From contig CAUJHW010000150.1 in assembly GCA_963205005.1 (NCBI GenBank), forward strand, positions 1 through 64,000: a stretch of DNA of 64,000 nt, in the 5' to 3' direction. The DNA comes from Pseudomonadota bacterium. GTDB taxonomy: Bacteria; Pseudomonadota; Alphaproteobacteria; Caulobacterales; Caulobacteraceae. Shown one piece after another: positions 42,107 to 50,740 of the stretch. The translations under genes were made by a program, and so were the position numbers. Every line of letters begins with the position of its first letter. Position 1 is the first letter of the stretch. The notes beneath the pieces are model-generated. The model ran no database searches. It was not told where the DNA came from and worked only from the letters and a program-made list of their open reading frames with translations.

Positions 42107-43243
42107 TCAGGCCACGGCCCGACCGATCGCCCGCCGCCGCGCCCGGCGTCGCAGCCACATGATCACGCCGGTGGCGCTGAGCAGCGCGGGCGCGATGCCG
42201 CCTGTGAAGATGATCGCCTGCCAGACGATCCCCATGTCATTGCCGTCGTGGATCTTCCGCATGAGCGGCGAGATCTCGTCCTTGCCACCGCCGGCGCCGC
42301 CGCGCTCGGACCTTCCGCTGGCGGCCTTCACCGCCCCGGTGGCGTCCAGCACCTCGACGGTCTTCGGTCGCTCGGCCCCTTCAGCCTTCAGCCCCACGCG
42401 CCAGGCTGGCGTCTTGCCCTTTGTCGGCACATTGACCTCGACAACGCGCGCATCCGGGGCGCTGGCCTGGGCGGCGGCGACCGCCTGGGTCAGAGTCAGT
42501 TTCGCCTCGATTGGTGGCGCGAACCGGCCCGGCCCCGCAGCCCGTGGCGGCTGGGCCGGCAGGCCGAACACCGCCCGGCTGGTCTGCGGGAACGAGATGT
42601 AGACCCCGGTCAGCGACAGGACCGCGAGCGGGATACAGATCCAGAAGCCCACCATGTGGTGCAGGTTGAAAAGCGTCGAGGCGCCGCGCCGCCAGCGCAG
42701 GCCCTTGAGGAACCCGCCATGCCGCGGCCACCAGAGCCACAGCCCGGTGACGCTTGAGACGAACATCGCCCAGCCCAGCCAACCCACGACCTTGCGGCCG
42801 ACCTCGGGGATCAGCAGCGAGCCATGGACCCGGTGCATGAGCATGGTGAACTCCCGCGCCACCTCGGCGGTGTCGAGCACCCGCCCGGTGGGGGGATCGA
42901 TCCAGGCGTTCAGGCTGCGCGGACGCCCGCCGGGGCCGGGCTCACCCGCGATCCGGCCCACCGCCACCACCGGATCGCCCGGCGTCTGGGGCAGGCGCAG
43001 CTGAGTGAGCTTTGCCCGGTCGCCGAACGCCTCCTGGGCTGCCCGGGCATAGGCTTCGACAGACTGCGCAACCACCGGGCCGCTCACCGCGTATCTGTCG
43101 GCATGGAGCGCGCGGTCGAGGGGATCGTGCCAGACGAGGATGGAGCCCGTGACGCTCAGCGGAACCAGCGCGATCAGCAGGCCGACCCCGATCCAGAGGT
43201 GCACGTCCAGCCAGAAGCGGCGCAGTCTCGCCATCGGCGTCAT
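42107..43243 (-). CDS. PepSY-associated TM helix domain protein
   Basis: RRFWLDVHLWIGVGLLIALVPLSVTGSILVWHDPLDRALH; four TM segments. Confidence 0.88.
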   Translation of the reverse strand: MTPMARLRRFWLDVHLWIGVGLLIALVPLSVTGSILVWHDPLDRALHADRYAVSGPVVAQSVEAYARAAQEAFGDRAKLTQLRLPQTPGDPVVAVGRIAGEPGPGGRPRSLNAWIDPPTGRVLDTAEVAREFTMLMHRVHGSLLIPEVGRKVVGWLGWAMFVSSVTGLWLWWPRHGGFLKGLRWRRGASTLFNLHHMVGFWICIPLAVLSLTGVYISFPQTSRAVFGLPAQPPRAAGPGRFAPPIEAKLTLTQAVAAAQASAPDARVVEVNVPTKGKTPAWRVGLKAEGAERPKTVEVLDATGAVKAASGRSERGGAGGGKDEISPLMRKIHDGNDMGIVWQAIIFTGGIAPALLSATGVIMWLRRRARRRAIGRAVA

Positions 43244-43288
43244 GGGTCATGTCTCCAGGCGCGGCCCTACGGTCGCCACTTCTGCTAA

Positions 43289-43303
43289 TGCGAATAATTC
43301 GCA
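43289..43303. promoter_or_regulatory. Candidate Fur-box-like palindrome upstream of PepSY protein
   Basis: TGCGAAT-A-ATTCGCA, a perfect 7-1-7 palindrome. Confidence 0.6.
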
Positions 43304-43391
43304 AACACAAGTCCCCGGCTTCCGGACCCTGGAACCCTGGCCGCGCGTTGAGTCTTCGGTAACCGACCGGGCCCAGGATTCGATTCGCCCC

Positions 43392-43577
43392 ATGGACGCG
43401 CTCAAACCCTTCCTGCTGCTGGCGTGCGTCGCCTTCGTCACCGGTTTCGCCGGCTACGTGGCCGTGCTCCGGGTGCAGGACCTGGCGTCGCCGGTGGCGA
43501 CCTGGCAGGGGCCGATCGAGGCGACCGCGCCGGCCCCGATGACCGCCGACAGCTGGAACATCGGCAAGCGGATCTGA
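43392..43577 (+). CDS. Small membrane-anchored hypothetical protein
   Basis: 61 aa MDALKPFLLLACVAFVTGFAGYVAVLRVQDL... Confidence 0.6.
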   Translation: MDALKPFLLLACVAFVTGFAGYVAVLRVQDLASPVATWQGPIEATAPAPMTADSWNIGKRI

Positions 43578-43590
43578 CGCCTGCGCGGCC

Positions 43591-44358
43591 TCAGCCGCCG
43601 CGCGCCACGAACCAGCCGTTGCGGAATCCCGCGTCCGCCTTGCCATAGCCGAACACCTGTCCTTCCGGCGTCAGGAAGCTGCCGCCGGCCGCCTCCAGCA
43701 CCGCGTGCCCGGCGGCTACGTCCCATTCCATGGTCGGCCCGTGCCGCGGATAGATGTCGGCCGAGCCCTCGGCGATCCGGCAGAGCTTGATCGAGGAATC
43801 CATCGGCTCGCGCAGGTGGAACCCGTACTCGTCCGCCAGCTTCTGCGCGGTCTCTTCCTTCATGGTGTGGCTGATCAGGGCGATGGCCGCGCCCTCCGGC
43901 CAGGGCCGCACCCGCACCGGCGCCGACGGACCGCCGCGGGTCCGCTTCAGCGCCTGACCGGCGTGGGTGTACCAGGTCTCGCCCGAAGGCGGCGCGCAGA
44001 CGGCGCCGGCCACCGGACGGCCATCCTGGATCAGGCCGATGTTGACGGTGAAGTTGGGATCGCCGCGGACGAAGGCCTTGGTGCCATCCAGCGGATCGAC
44101 CAGGAAGAAGCGAGGGCCGATGGCGTCGGGCGTGCCGAACTCGCTGGCGTCCTCTTCCGAGATCACCGGGATGTCCGGGAAGCGCGCGGCGAGGTGTTCG
44201 AGGATCAGCTTCTCGCCCCTCTGGTCCGCCTCGGTGACCGGACTTTCGTCGGCCTTGTGGGTGACCGTCAGACCTGAGCGCCACAGGGGCAGGATGAGGG
44301 CCGCGGCCGCCTCGCAGATCTCGGCCAGCGCCTGGCCCACGTCGTTGTCGTCGCTCAA
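43591..44358 (-). CDS. cysQ: 3'(2'),5'-bisphosphate nucleotidase
   Basis: SPVTEADQRGEKLI, FLVDPLDGTKAFVRGDPNFTVNIGLI, WDVAAGHAVLEAAGG; TTG start inferred. Confidence 0.9.
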   Translation of the reverse strand: MSDDNDVGQALAEICEAAAALILPLWRSGLTVTHKADESPVTEADQRGEKLILEHLAARFPDIPVISEEDASEFGTPDAIGPRFFLVDPLDGTKAFVRGDPNFTVNIGLIQDGRPVAGAVCAPPSGETWYTHAGQALKRTRGGPSAPVRVRPWPEGAAIALISHTMKEETAQKLADEYGFHLREPMDSSIKLCRIAEGSADIYPRHGPTMEWDVAAGHAVLEAAGGSFLTPEGQVFGYGKADAGFRNGWFVARGG

Positions 44359-44524
44359 GTCGCCCTCGGGTCTGTCACTCGTATCGGGCCGATGTCTTAG
44401 AGCGCGGGCGGCGAGCGAGGGAACCGGTTTTGCGGGCGCGCCTGCTTTTCTTTCCGCCGCCACGCCGCCGGGACCGGGTTCCGGGCGTTCCCCCGGGGCG
44501 CAAATCGCGCCAAGGTCGCCCGCC

Positions 44525-45178
44525 ATGACTGACACCGCCGAGCCTGCCGTTATCCGCCCCGCCGAACTGGCCGCCTTCCTGGCGGCGCGGATGTGCCACG
44601 ACTTCATCAGCCCGGCGAGTGCGATCAGTTCCGGTCTGGACCTGCTGGACGACCCCTCGGCGCAGGACATGCGCGAAGAGGCCATGGGCCTGATCACCAG
44701 TTCGGCGAAGAAGCTGGCCGATCTGCTGTCATTCTGCCGGGTGGCGTTCGGGGCCTCGGCGTCTGCCGAGACCTTCGATGTGCGCGAACTGGAGAAGCTC
44801 GCCCAGGGCGCCTTCGCCCACATGCGCGCCGAGCTGGAATGGACCGTCGAGGCGCCGGCGGTGAACAAGCCTGCCGCCCGCACCCTGCTGAACCTCGCCC
44901 AGATGGCCGGGGCCGCCCTGCCGACCGGCGGGACCGCCCGCGTTCGCGCGGTTCAGGAAGGCGCGTCGCTGGCCATCGCCATGGAGGCCGTCGGCCCCCG
45001 CGCGCGGCTTCGGCCCGAGGTGCTGGCCGGGCTGCAGGGCAAGGCCCAGGGCGAAGGCCTGCACGGTCACTGGGTGCAGGCCTACTATGTCCATCTGTTC
45101 GTCGGCGACGCCGGAGGCCGGGTGTTCGCCGACGTCCAGGACGACCGCGTGATCTTCGCCGCGACCCTTCCGGCCTGA
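44525..45178 (+). CDS. chpT: Histidine phosphotransferase ChpT
   Basis: ARMCHDFISPASAISSGLDLLDDPSAQDMREEAMGLI, matching the recognised Caulobacter ChpT pattern; degenerate ATPase domain. Confidence 0.92.
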   Translation: MTDTAEPAVIRPAELAAFLAARMCHDFISPASAISSGLDLLDDPSAQDMREEAMGLITSSAKKLADLLSFCRVAFGASASAETFDVRELEKLAQGAFAHMRAELEWTVEAPAVNKPAARTLLNLAQMAGAALPTGGTARVRAVQEGASLAIAMEAVGPRARLRPEVLAGLQGKAQGEGLHGHWVQAYYVHLFVGDAGGRVFADVQDDRVIFAATLPA

Positions 45179-45258
45179 GGCCGGCCCCGCGCGATAAGCG
45201 CGTCTTCACACCCGGCGTTAACCTCCTCGGCGCGACATACAGGCTCCCCGGTTACGGA

Positions 45259-45651
45259 GTGCGTCGCGCCTTGAAGACCTGCCTCGTCGTCGACGACAGC
45301 CGCGTGATCCGCAAGGTCTCGCGCCGGATCCTGGAGGATCTCGGCTTCGAGGTTGCGGAAGCGTCGGACGGTGTCGAGGCCATGGCCTGGTGCTCGGCCG
45401 TGATGCCGGACGTCATCCTCCTGGACTGGATCATGCCGGTGATGGACGGGCTGGAATTCGTCGTGCGCCTTCGCGGCGAGCCGGGCGGCGAGACCCCCCG
45501 GGTGATCTTCTGCAGCGGCGAGACCGAGATCGACCGCATCCGCGAGGCGCTGGACGCCGGGGCCGACGAATACATCATGAAGCCCTTTGACGGCGCGATC
45601 GTCGCCGGCAAGCTGCACGACCTGGGCCTGCTCGAGGAGCTGGCCGCATGA
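45259..45651 (+). CDS. Stand-alone response regulator receiver (CheY-like)
   Basis: TCLVVDDSRVIRKVSRRIL...DVILLDWIMPVMDGLEFV...ADEYIMKPFD; GTG or TTG start. Confidence 0.9.
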   Translation: MRRALKTCLVVDDSRVIRKVSRRILEDLGFEVAEASDGVEAMAWCSAVMPDVILLDWIMPVMDGLEFVVRLRGEPGGETPRVIFCSGETEIDRIREALDAGADEYIMKPFDGAIVAGKLHDLGLLEELAA

Positions 45652-46511
45652 TCGATCCGATGGACCGGGCCTTCATCTCCGCCCTGTGCCTGGCGCGGGC
45701 CGGGCTGAGGATCGATCCGGACAGGTCCTATCTGATCGAGGGCCGCCTGGCGTCGGTGGCCCGTCGCGAGGGGTTCGCCTCACCCGTGGACCTGATCCAG
45801 GCCCTGCGCGCCTCCGGGGACGAGCGCCTGGGCTGGGCGGCGGTCGAGGCCATGGCCATGCCGGAGACCCAGTTCTTCCGCGACCGCGCCGTGTTCGACC
45901 ACCTGGCCAACGAGGTTCTGCCGGCCCTGGCGAAGGCCCGCGAGGGCGAACCGGTCAGGATCTGGAGCGTCGCCTGCGGGACAGGCCAGGAAATCTACTC
46001 CCTGGCCATGATGCTGGCGGAAACGCCGGGCCTGGCCGACCGCGCTGAGCTGTTCGGCTCGGACCTGTCCGAGCGAAGCCTCGAAAAGGCCCAGGCGGGG
46101 CTCTACTCGCAGTTCGAAGTCCAGCGCGGACTGCCGGCGCGCGGGCTGGTCCGGCATTTCGAGAAGCGCGGCGAGGGGTATGCCCTGTCGCCCCGGATTC
46201 GCCAGATGGTCCGCTGGCGGCGTGTGAACCTGCTGGACGACCTGTCCCGCTTCGGACAGTTCGACCTGCTGCTCTGCCGCAATGTGCTGGGCGCCATGGC
46301 GCCGGAGGCCCAGGTCCGCGTTCGCGCCGCACTTGGTCGGGCGCTGGCGCCGGGCGGGCGGCTGGTGCTGGGCCTGAAGGATGGGGGCGAGCTGCTCACC
46401 AGCATCGCGCCGGAAATCGGCCTCTACGCCGCGCCTGGCGAAGGCGGCCCGATGAACGTCGAACCCCGCCGCATGGCGACGGGGTCCGGATCTATGGTCG
46501 TCGAACTCTAG
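45648..46511 (+). CDS. cheR: CheR-type protein-glutamate methyltransferase
   Basis: IWSVACGTGQEIYSLAMMLAETPG; MPETQFFRDRAVF; FDLLLCRNVL. Confidence 0.92.
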   Translation: MIDPMDRAFISALCLARAGLRIDPDRSYLIEGRLASVARREGFASPVDLIQALRASGDERLGWAAVEAMAMPETQFFRDRAVFDHLANEVLPALAKAREGEPVRIWSVACGTGQEIYSLAMMLAETPGLADRAELFGSDLSERSLEKAQAGLYSQFEVQRGLPARGLVRHFEKRGEGYALSPRIRQMVRWRRVNLLDDLSRFGQFDLLLCRNVLGAMAPEAQVRVRAALGRALAPGGRLVLGLKDGGELLTSIAPEIGLYAAPGEGGPMNVEPRRMATGSGSMVVEL

Positions 46512-46645
46512 TTCTTGGCGTCCTGGGCGGTGTCCTTGACGGCGCCGCCGACAGATTCCACGTCCTTGCCGGCGCCGGCGACGGTGTTGCAGGCCGCGAC
46601 AGCCAGGCTGGCGGTCAGGATGGCCATCAGAAATACATTGCGCAT
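46508..46645 (-). CDS. Entericidin EcnA/B-like small lipoprotein
   Basis: MRNVFLMAILTASLAVAACNTVAGAGKDVESVGGAVKDTAQDAKN. Confidence 0.85.
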   Translation of the reverse strand: MRNVFLMAILTASLAVAACNTVAGAGKDVESVGGAVKDTAQDAKN

Positions 46646-46688
46646 GGGGGGAAGCTCCCGGGGGGTTTCAAGAAACGATCCCCGCGGC

Positions 46689-46714
46689 AACGCTTCAGGC
46701 GGCCGCCTGGTTCC
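46689..46714 (-). promoter_or_regulatory. Candidate EcfG/SigT promoter for entericidin
   Basis: Minus strand GGAAC-N17-CGTT, 43 nt upstream of the start codon. Confidence 0.55.
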
Positions 46715-48410
46715 CTCGGAGGGCCGGAGCCTCCGCCGCGGACGGGGTCGGGAAGATCAGCCGTGCGGTGATCCCGCCATCGGCATTGCGGCCGAACTCG
46801 GTGCGGCCCCTGAGCTGCCGGGCGAAAGCGGTCATCAGGGTGCGGCCGACGCCGGACCTCGCCAGGTCTCCCTCGGTCGCCGCGCCGTCGTCGGAAATCT
46901 CCAGCTCGGCCTCGGCCCCCCGGACGGTGAAGTTGACCCGCAGGAATCCGCCGCGCCCTGCGAAAGCGTGCTTCTGGGCGTTGGTGATGGCTTCGACGGC
47001 GAACAGCGCCAGTGGCGCCAGCCGGTCAGGATCGATGACCAGCGGCTCGACCTTCAGCTCGGTGCGCACCGCATGGCCATGCATCATCTCGCCCGAGACC
47101 AGCTGGGCGGTCAGCTCTTCCAGGAACGGCCGCAGGTCCACCCGCTTGAGGTCCGGCCCCTGGTAGAGCGCACGGTAGATCAGGGCGAGCGCGGTGATCC
47201 GCTGGCGGGTGTCGCTCATCGCCGAGCGGGCCGCCGGATCGGTCAGCGAGCGCTGCTGCATGTTGAGCAGGCTGGAGATGACCTGGAGGTTGTTCTTCAC
47301 CCGGTGATGGATCTCGCGCATCAGCTCGTCCTTCTGGGCCAGGCTGTCGCGCAGGGAGGCGTCGCGGCCGACGATGGCGTCGGCCATGTCCTCCAGGGTT
47401 TCGGCGAGTTCGCGGATCTCCGGCGGCATCTGCTCGGCCTGGACCGGCCGGACGCTCAGCCGTCCTCGGGCGTACAGGGCGGCGATCCGCTGCAGATAGA
47501 CGATCCAGCGCACGACCACCCGCTCGGCCATCAGTGACACCGCCACCAGGGCCAGCAGGAAGGTGAGCAGCGGCAGGGCGATGCCGCTGAGGGGGTTCAG
47601 CCGCGCCCACGACAGCAGCCCGGGCGCCGGCGCCGACAGCACCACATAGACCTGGTCGCCCACCACCGGGGCCGCGGAGAAGATCCGCCGGCGACCCTGG
47701 GCGTCCTTTCCCGACCAGACCAGGGAGCCCTTGGCCTGAACCCTGGCCCGCCAGCCTTGCGGAAGTTCCGGGAAGGCGCTGGCGTCCGTGGTGGTCATGT
47801 AACGTCCGGACGTCCCGGTCAGGCCGACCTCGGCGCCGCGCGGCAGGGAGGGATCGTTGACCTTGGGCTGGAGGCTGGCGAGCGAGATGGCCGCCACCAC
47901 GGCGCCATCGAACGCCCCGTCAGGGCCGGCCGCGCGGGCCGCGGCGAGCACGGCGGGCTCAGGCGCGTAGCTGGTTCCGGAATCGCGCGTGAAGGTCAGC
48001 TCTCCGCCCTCCGCCAGCTGGCGGAACCAGGGACGGCTGGCCCGGTCAGGATCGGCGCGGACCGTGCGGGCCGAGCAGACGACCCGCCCCTGGCGATCGA
48101 ACCGGATCAGGTTGAGGTAGCCCGGGATGCGCTCGGTGACCTCGCTCAGCCTCTGGGCGCACTGATAGCCCACCGCCCCCGGCGCGAGGGTCTGCAGCAG
48201 GATGTCGGCGCTTTCCATCCGGGCGCGGGCGACGGCGGCGCTGCGTTCGGCGGCGAAGCCGAGGTTCTGGCGCAGCTCGCGCGCCTGATGCTGGAATCCG
48301 ATCGCGGCCTGCAGTGCGCCCAGCGCCAGCACAGGCAAGAGCGCAACGGCCAGGGCCGCGGTCAGGCGGACCCGGATCGTGCTCAGCGAACTCCAGGGCT
48401 TGCTCACCAC
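46695..48410 (-). CDS. phyK: Membrane HWE/HisKA_2 sensor histidine kinase, PhyK-like
   Basis: Periplasmic loop between two TMs, HAMP-like region, LMREIHHRVKNNLQVISSLLNMQ; adjacent to sigma factor-nepR-phyR. Confidence 0.82.
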   Translation of the reverse strand: MVSKPWSSLSTIRVRLTAALAVALLPVLALGALQAAIGFQHQARELRQNLGFAAERSAAVARARMESADILLQTLAPGAVGYQCAQRLSEVTERIPGYLNLIRFDRQGRVVCSARTVRADPDRASRPWFRQLAEGGELTFTRDSGTSYAPEPAVLAAARAAGPDGAFDGAVVAAISLASLQPKVNDPSLPRGAEVGLTGTSGRYMTTTDASAFPELPQGWRARVQAKGSLVWSGKDAQGRRRIFSAAPVVGDQVYVVLSAPAPGLLSWARLNPLSGIALPLLTFLLALVAVSLMAERVVVRWIVYLQRIAALYARGRLSVRPVQAEQMPPEIRELAETLEDMADAIVGRDASLRDSLAQKDELMREIHHRVKNNLQVISSLLNMQQRSLTDPAARSAMSDTRQRITALALIYRALYQGPDLKRVDLRPFLEELTAQLVSGEMMHGHAVRTELKVEPLVIDPDRLAPLALFAVEAITNAQKHAFAGRGGFLRVNFTVRGAEAELEISDDGAATEGDLARSGVGRTLMTAFARQLRGRTEFGRNADGGITARLIFPTPSAAEAPALRGNQAAA

Positions 48411-48425
48411 ATCAATACGTCCGCC

Positions 48426-49037
48426 TTACCGGACGAGGCTTAGACGCTCCGCGTCGGCGAGAATAGAACGCATCGCGTCCGAGGCGGAACCTCCGTCGCG
48501 GTCGTAGGCGCCGCTTTCAAGGATCACATGAAGCGCCCGGCGGGCGCGGCTGACGCGGCTCTTCACGGTGCCCACGGCGCAGCCGCAGATCTCGGCCGCT
48601 TCCTCATAGGCGAAGCCGCCGGCGCCGACGAGGATCAGGGCTTCCCGCTGCTCGGCCGGCAGCATGGCCAGGCCCAGGCGCAGTTCATCCAGCGCCACCG
48701 GCGCCTCGGGATCGTCCACGGCGACGAGGGTCCGTTCCGCCGCCTCCTGGTCGAGCTGGGTGGAACGCCATGACCGGCGCTTCTCGGAATAGAACTGGTT
48801 GCGAAGGATCATGAAGGTCCAGGCCTTCATGTTGGTGCCCATCTGGAAGCTGGCCCGCGCGTCCCAGGCCTTGACCATCGCGTCCTGCGCCAGGTCGTCG
48901 GCGGCGGTCGCGTCGCCGCACAGGGTGCGGGCGAAGGCGCGCAGGTGCGGGATCAGCTTGACCAGGTCGGTCTTGAACGCGTGGTCCTCGGCTTCGGAAC
49001 GGGGCGGACGCGGCTTTTTCTCAGGGGCGTCCATCAT
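48426..49037 (-). CDS. sigT: ECF sigma factor of the general stress response (EcfG/SigT)
   Basis: Sigma-70 regions 2 and 4 (DLAQDAMVKAWDARASF, AYEEAAEICGCAVGTVKSRVSRARRAL); next to nepR. Confidence 0.92.
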   Translation of the reverse strand: MMDAPEKKPRPPRSEAEDHAFKTDLVKLIPHLRAFARTLCGDATAADDLAQDAMVKAWDARASFQMGTNMKAWTFMILRNQFYSEKRRSWRSTQLDQEAAERTLVAVDDPEAPVALDELRLGLAMLPAEQREALILVGAGGFAYEEAAEICGCAVGTVKSRVSRARRALHVILESGAYDRDGGSASDAMRSILADAERLSLVR

Positions 49038-49282
49038 GACTTCTCCGGACCCCGCTCGTCGGCACGACGAAGAATTTCGAGGAATTCGTCCGGGACGTCC
49101 TCGCCCACCACCTCGTCGAACATCTGGCGCAGGCGTACGCCGATCGCCTGCTGGCGCAGGCGCGCCTCATCGAGCGCAGCGGAGGCCCGGCGGCTCTCCG
49201 GTAAGGGACGTTGTTCGATCATGTCGTCGGCGCCGCGCTCACGCGAGGACCGCCCCCTCTTGTGTTCCTTGTCGTCGCTCAA
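49034..49282 (-). CDS. nepR: Anti-sigma factor NepR
   Basis: IGVRLRQMFDEVVGEDVPDEFLEILRRAD, conserved NepR core; overlaps sigT start. Confidence 0.92.
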   Translation of the reverse strand: MSDDKEHKRGRSSRERGADDMIEQRPLPESRRASAALDEARLRQQAIGVRLRQMFDEVVGEDVPDEFLEILRRADERGPEKS

Positions 49283-49330
49283 CGCACGCGTCCCACCGAG
49301 GTTCCCAGGTCAGACGCGCAGGATGCGAAA

Positions 49331-49370
49331 AACCTTGACCGTTGGGAACCGGTTCCCTGCGATGGCGTTA
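49331..49370. promoter_or_regulatory. Divergent nepR/phyR promoter region with shared palindromic -35
   Basis: GGGAACCGGTTCCC (49344-49357); plus strand GGAAC-N16-CGTT to 49369, minus strand GGAAC-N17-GGTT ending at 49331. Confidence 0.7.
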
Positions 49371-49453
49371 GGTTTCACGATGGGGCCTGGTCGGGGGATC
49401 TCCCCCCCGCACCGGGCTGCCAGGTGAAAACCGCAACACGGGAGGGGTCACCC

Positions 49454-50254
49454 TTGAGTCTGCTAGCCCGACTGGCGCCGCATCTTCCCTATGTGCGCCG
49501 CTATGCGCGCGCCCTTACCGGCGACCAGACCACCGGCGACCACTACGTCCGGGTGGCCCTTGAGGCGCTTGCCGCCGGAGAGCGCACCCTTGAGGCCGGG
49601 CTCACCCCCAGGGTCGCGCTCTACCATGTGTTCCACGCCATCTGGTGCTCCACGGGCGCGCAGCTCGAACCCGGCCAGGATGACGAAGGCTACGCCGACG
49701 AGGCGACACGGCGGCTGATGCGCATCGCCCCGCGGTCGCGACAGGCCTTCCTGCTCACGGCCCTCGAGGGCTTCACTCCCTCCGAGGCCTCGCAGATCCT
49801 CGATACCGACTTCGCGGAGGTCGAGCAGCTGATCTCGGCCGCCCAGGCCGAGATTGACGCCGAACTGGCCACCGATGTCCTGATCATCGAGGACGAGCCG
49901 GTGATCGCCGCCGACATCGAGGCGCTGGTGACGGAGCTGGGTCATACGGTTGTGGACATCGCCGCCACGCGGTCGGAGGCTGTCGATGCGGTGAGCCGCA
50001 GGACCCCCGGACTCGTTCTGGCCGACATCCAGCTGGCCGACGGCTCTTCCGGCATCGACGCGGTGAAGGACATCCTGGCCCGCTACGACATCCCGGTGAT
50101 CTTCATCACGGCCTTCCCGGAACGGCTGCTGACGGGGGAACGGCCGGAGCCCACCTTCCTGATCACCAAGCCCTTCCAGCCGGAGACGGTGAAGGCGGCG
50201 ATCGGCCAGGCGCTGTTCTTCCATCCCCGAAATTCGAGCCGCCAGGCGGCCTGA
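49454..50254 (+). CDS. phyR: PhyR response regulator (sigma-like domain + receiver)
   Basis: N-terminal SLLARLAPHLPYVRRYARALTGDQTTGDHYVRVALEAL sigma mimic; C-terminal receiver VLIIEDEPVIAADIEALV...ADIQLADGSSGIDAV. TTG start after GGAGGGG. Confidence 0.95.
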   Translation: MSLLARLAPHLPYVRRYARALTGDQTTGDHYVRVALEALAAGERTLEAGLTPRVALYHVFHAIWCSTGAQLEPGQDDEGYADEATRRLMRIAPRSRQAFLLTALEGFTPSEASQILDTDFAEVEQLISAAQAEIDAELATDVLIIEDEPVIAADIEALVTELGHTVVDIAATRSEAVDAVSRRTPGLVLADIQLADGSSGIDAVKDILARYDIPVIFITAFPERLLTGERPEPTFLITKPFQPETVKAAIGQALFFHPRNSSRQAA

Positions 50255-50278
50255 ACGGACTGAGCGGTAAACCGGACG

Positions 50279-50305
50279 GGGCGTCGCCTTCACGAGGCGA
50301 CGCCC
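50279..50305 (+). terminator. Terminator stem-loop between phyR and the convergent small gene
   Basis: GGGCGTCGCC-ttcacga-GGCGACGCCC followed by ttt. Confidence 0.8.
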
Positions 50306-50323
50306 TTTCCATGTGTGCGGGCC

Positions 50324-50584
50324 TTATGGAGCGGTGGAAGCTGCGGGAGTCGGCGAGGTCGGCGCCGGCGTGTCGAAGGTGGCGGCGGTGGCGGCGCGCT
50401 GGGCCGTTGTCTGTTCGCTGCCGGCCAGGTCGGGGGCCTTCCAGGTCCAGGCCGCGAACAGGCCAAGCGCCGCCAGCAGGGTCCCGAACAGCAAAACCCA
50501 GAAGACATGCTGGCCCCAGCGCCCCTGGCGGGCGCGGGTGGCGGTGAGGATGGGCCTCCGGGCCTCGCGGGAAAGGATCGCCAT
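50324..50584 (-). CDS. Small single-TM protein with Ala/Thr/Pro-rich tail
   Basis: 86 aa MAILSREARRPILTATRARQGRWGQHVFWVLLFGTLLAALGLFAAWTW... Confidence 0.7.
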   Translation of the reverse strand: MAILSREARRPILTATRARQGRWGQHVFWVLLFGTLLAALGLFAAWTWKAPDLAGSEQTTAQRAATAATFDTPAPTSPTPAASTAP

Positions 50585-50637
50585 GGTCGAACTCCTGTTG
50601 GAACACCTCGCCGCCACGCGGGAGATGCAGGAGGACA

Positions 50638-50663
50638 AACGCGCGCCTGCGTCGCGACGTTCC
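50638..50663 (-). promoter_or_regulatory. Candidate EcfG/SigT promoter for 50324-50584
   Basis: Minus strand GGAAC-N17-CGTTT, about 55 nt before the start codon. Confidence 0.6.
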
Positions 50664-50709
50664 GGCGACGCTGTCTGGGCGGCGGGTTCACAAAAAATCA
50701 CCGACGCCG

Positions 50710-50734
50710 GGAACACACGCTGGGGTCGCGGGTT
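50710..50734 (+). promoter_or_regulatory. Candidate EcfG/SigT promoter of the small RNA
   Basis: GGGAAC-N16-GGTT, ending about 7-10 nt before the first base of the predicted RNA stem. Confidence 0.55.
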
Positions 50735-50740
50735 CTATAT

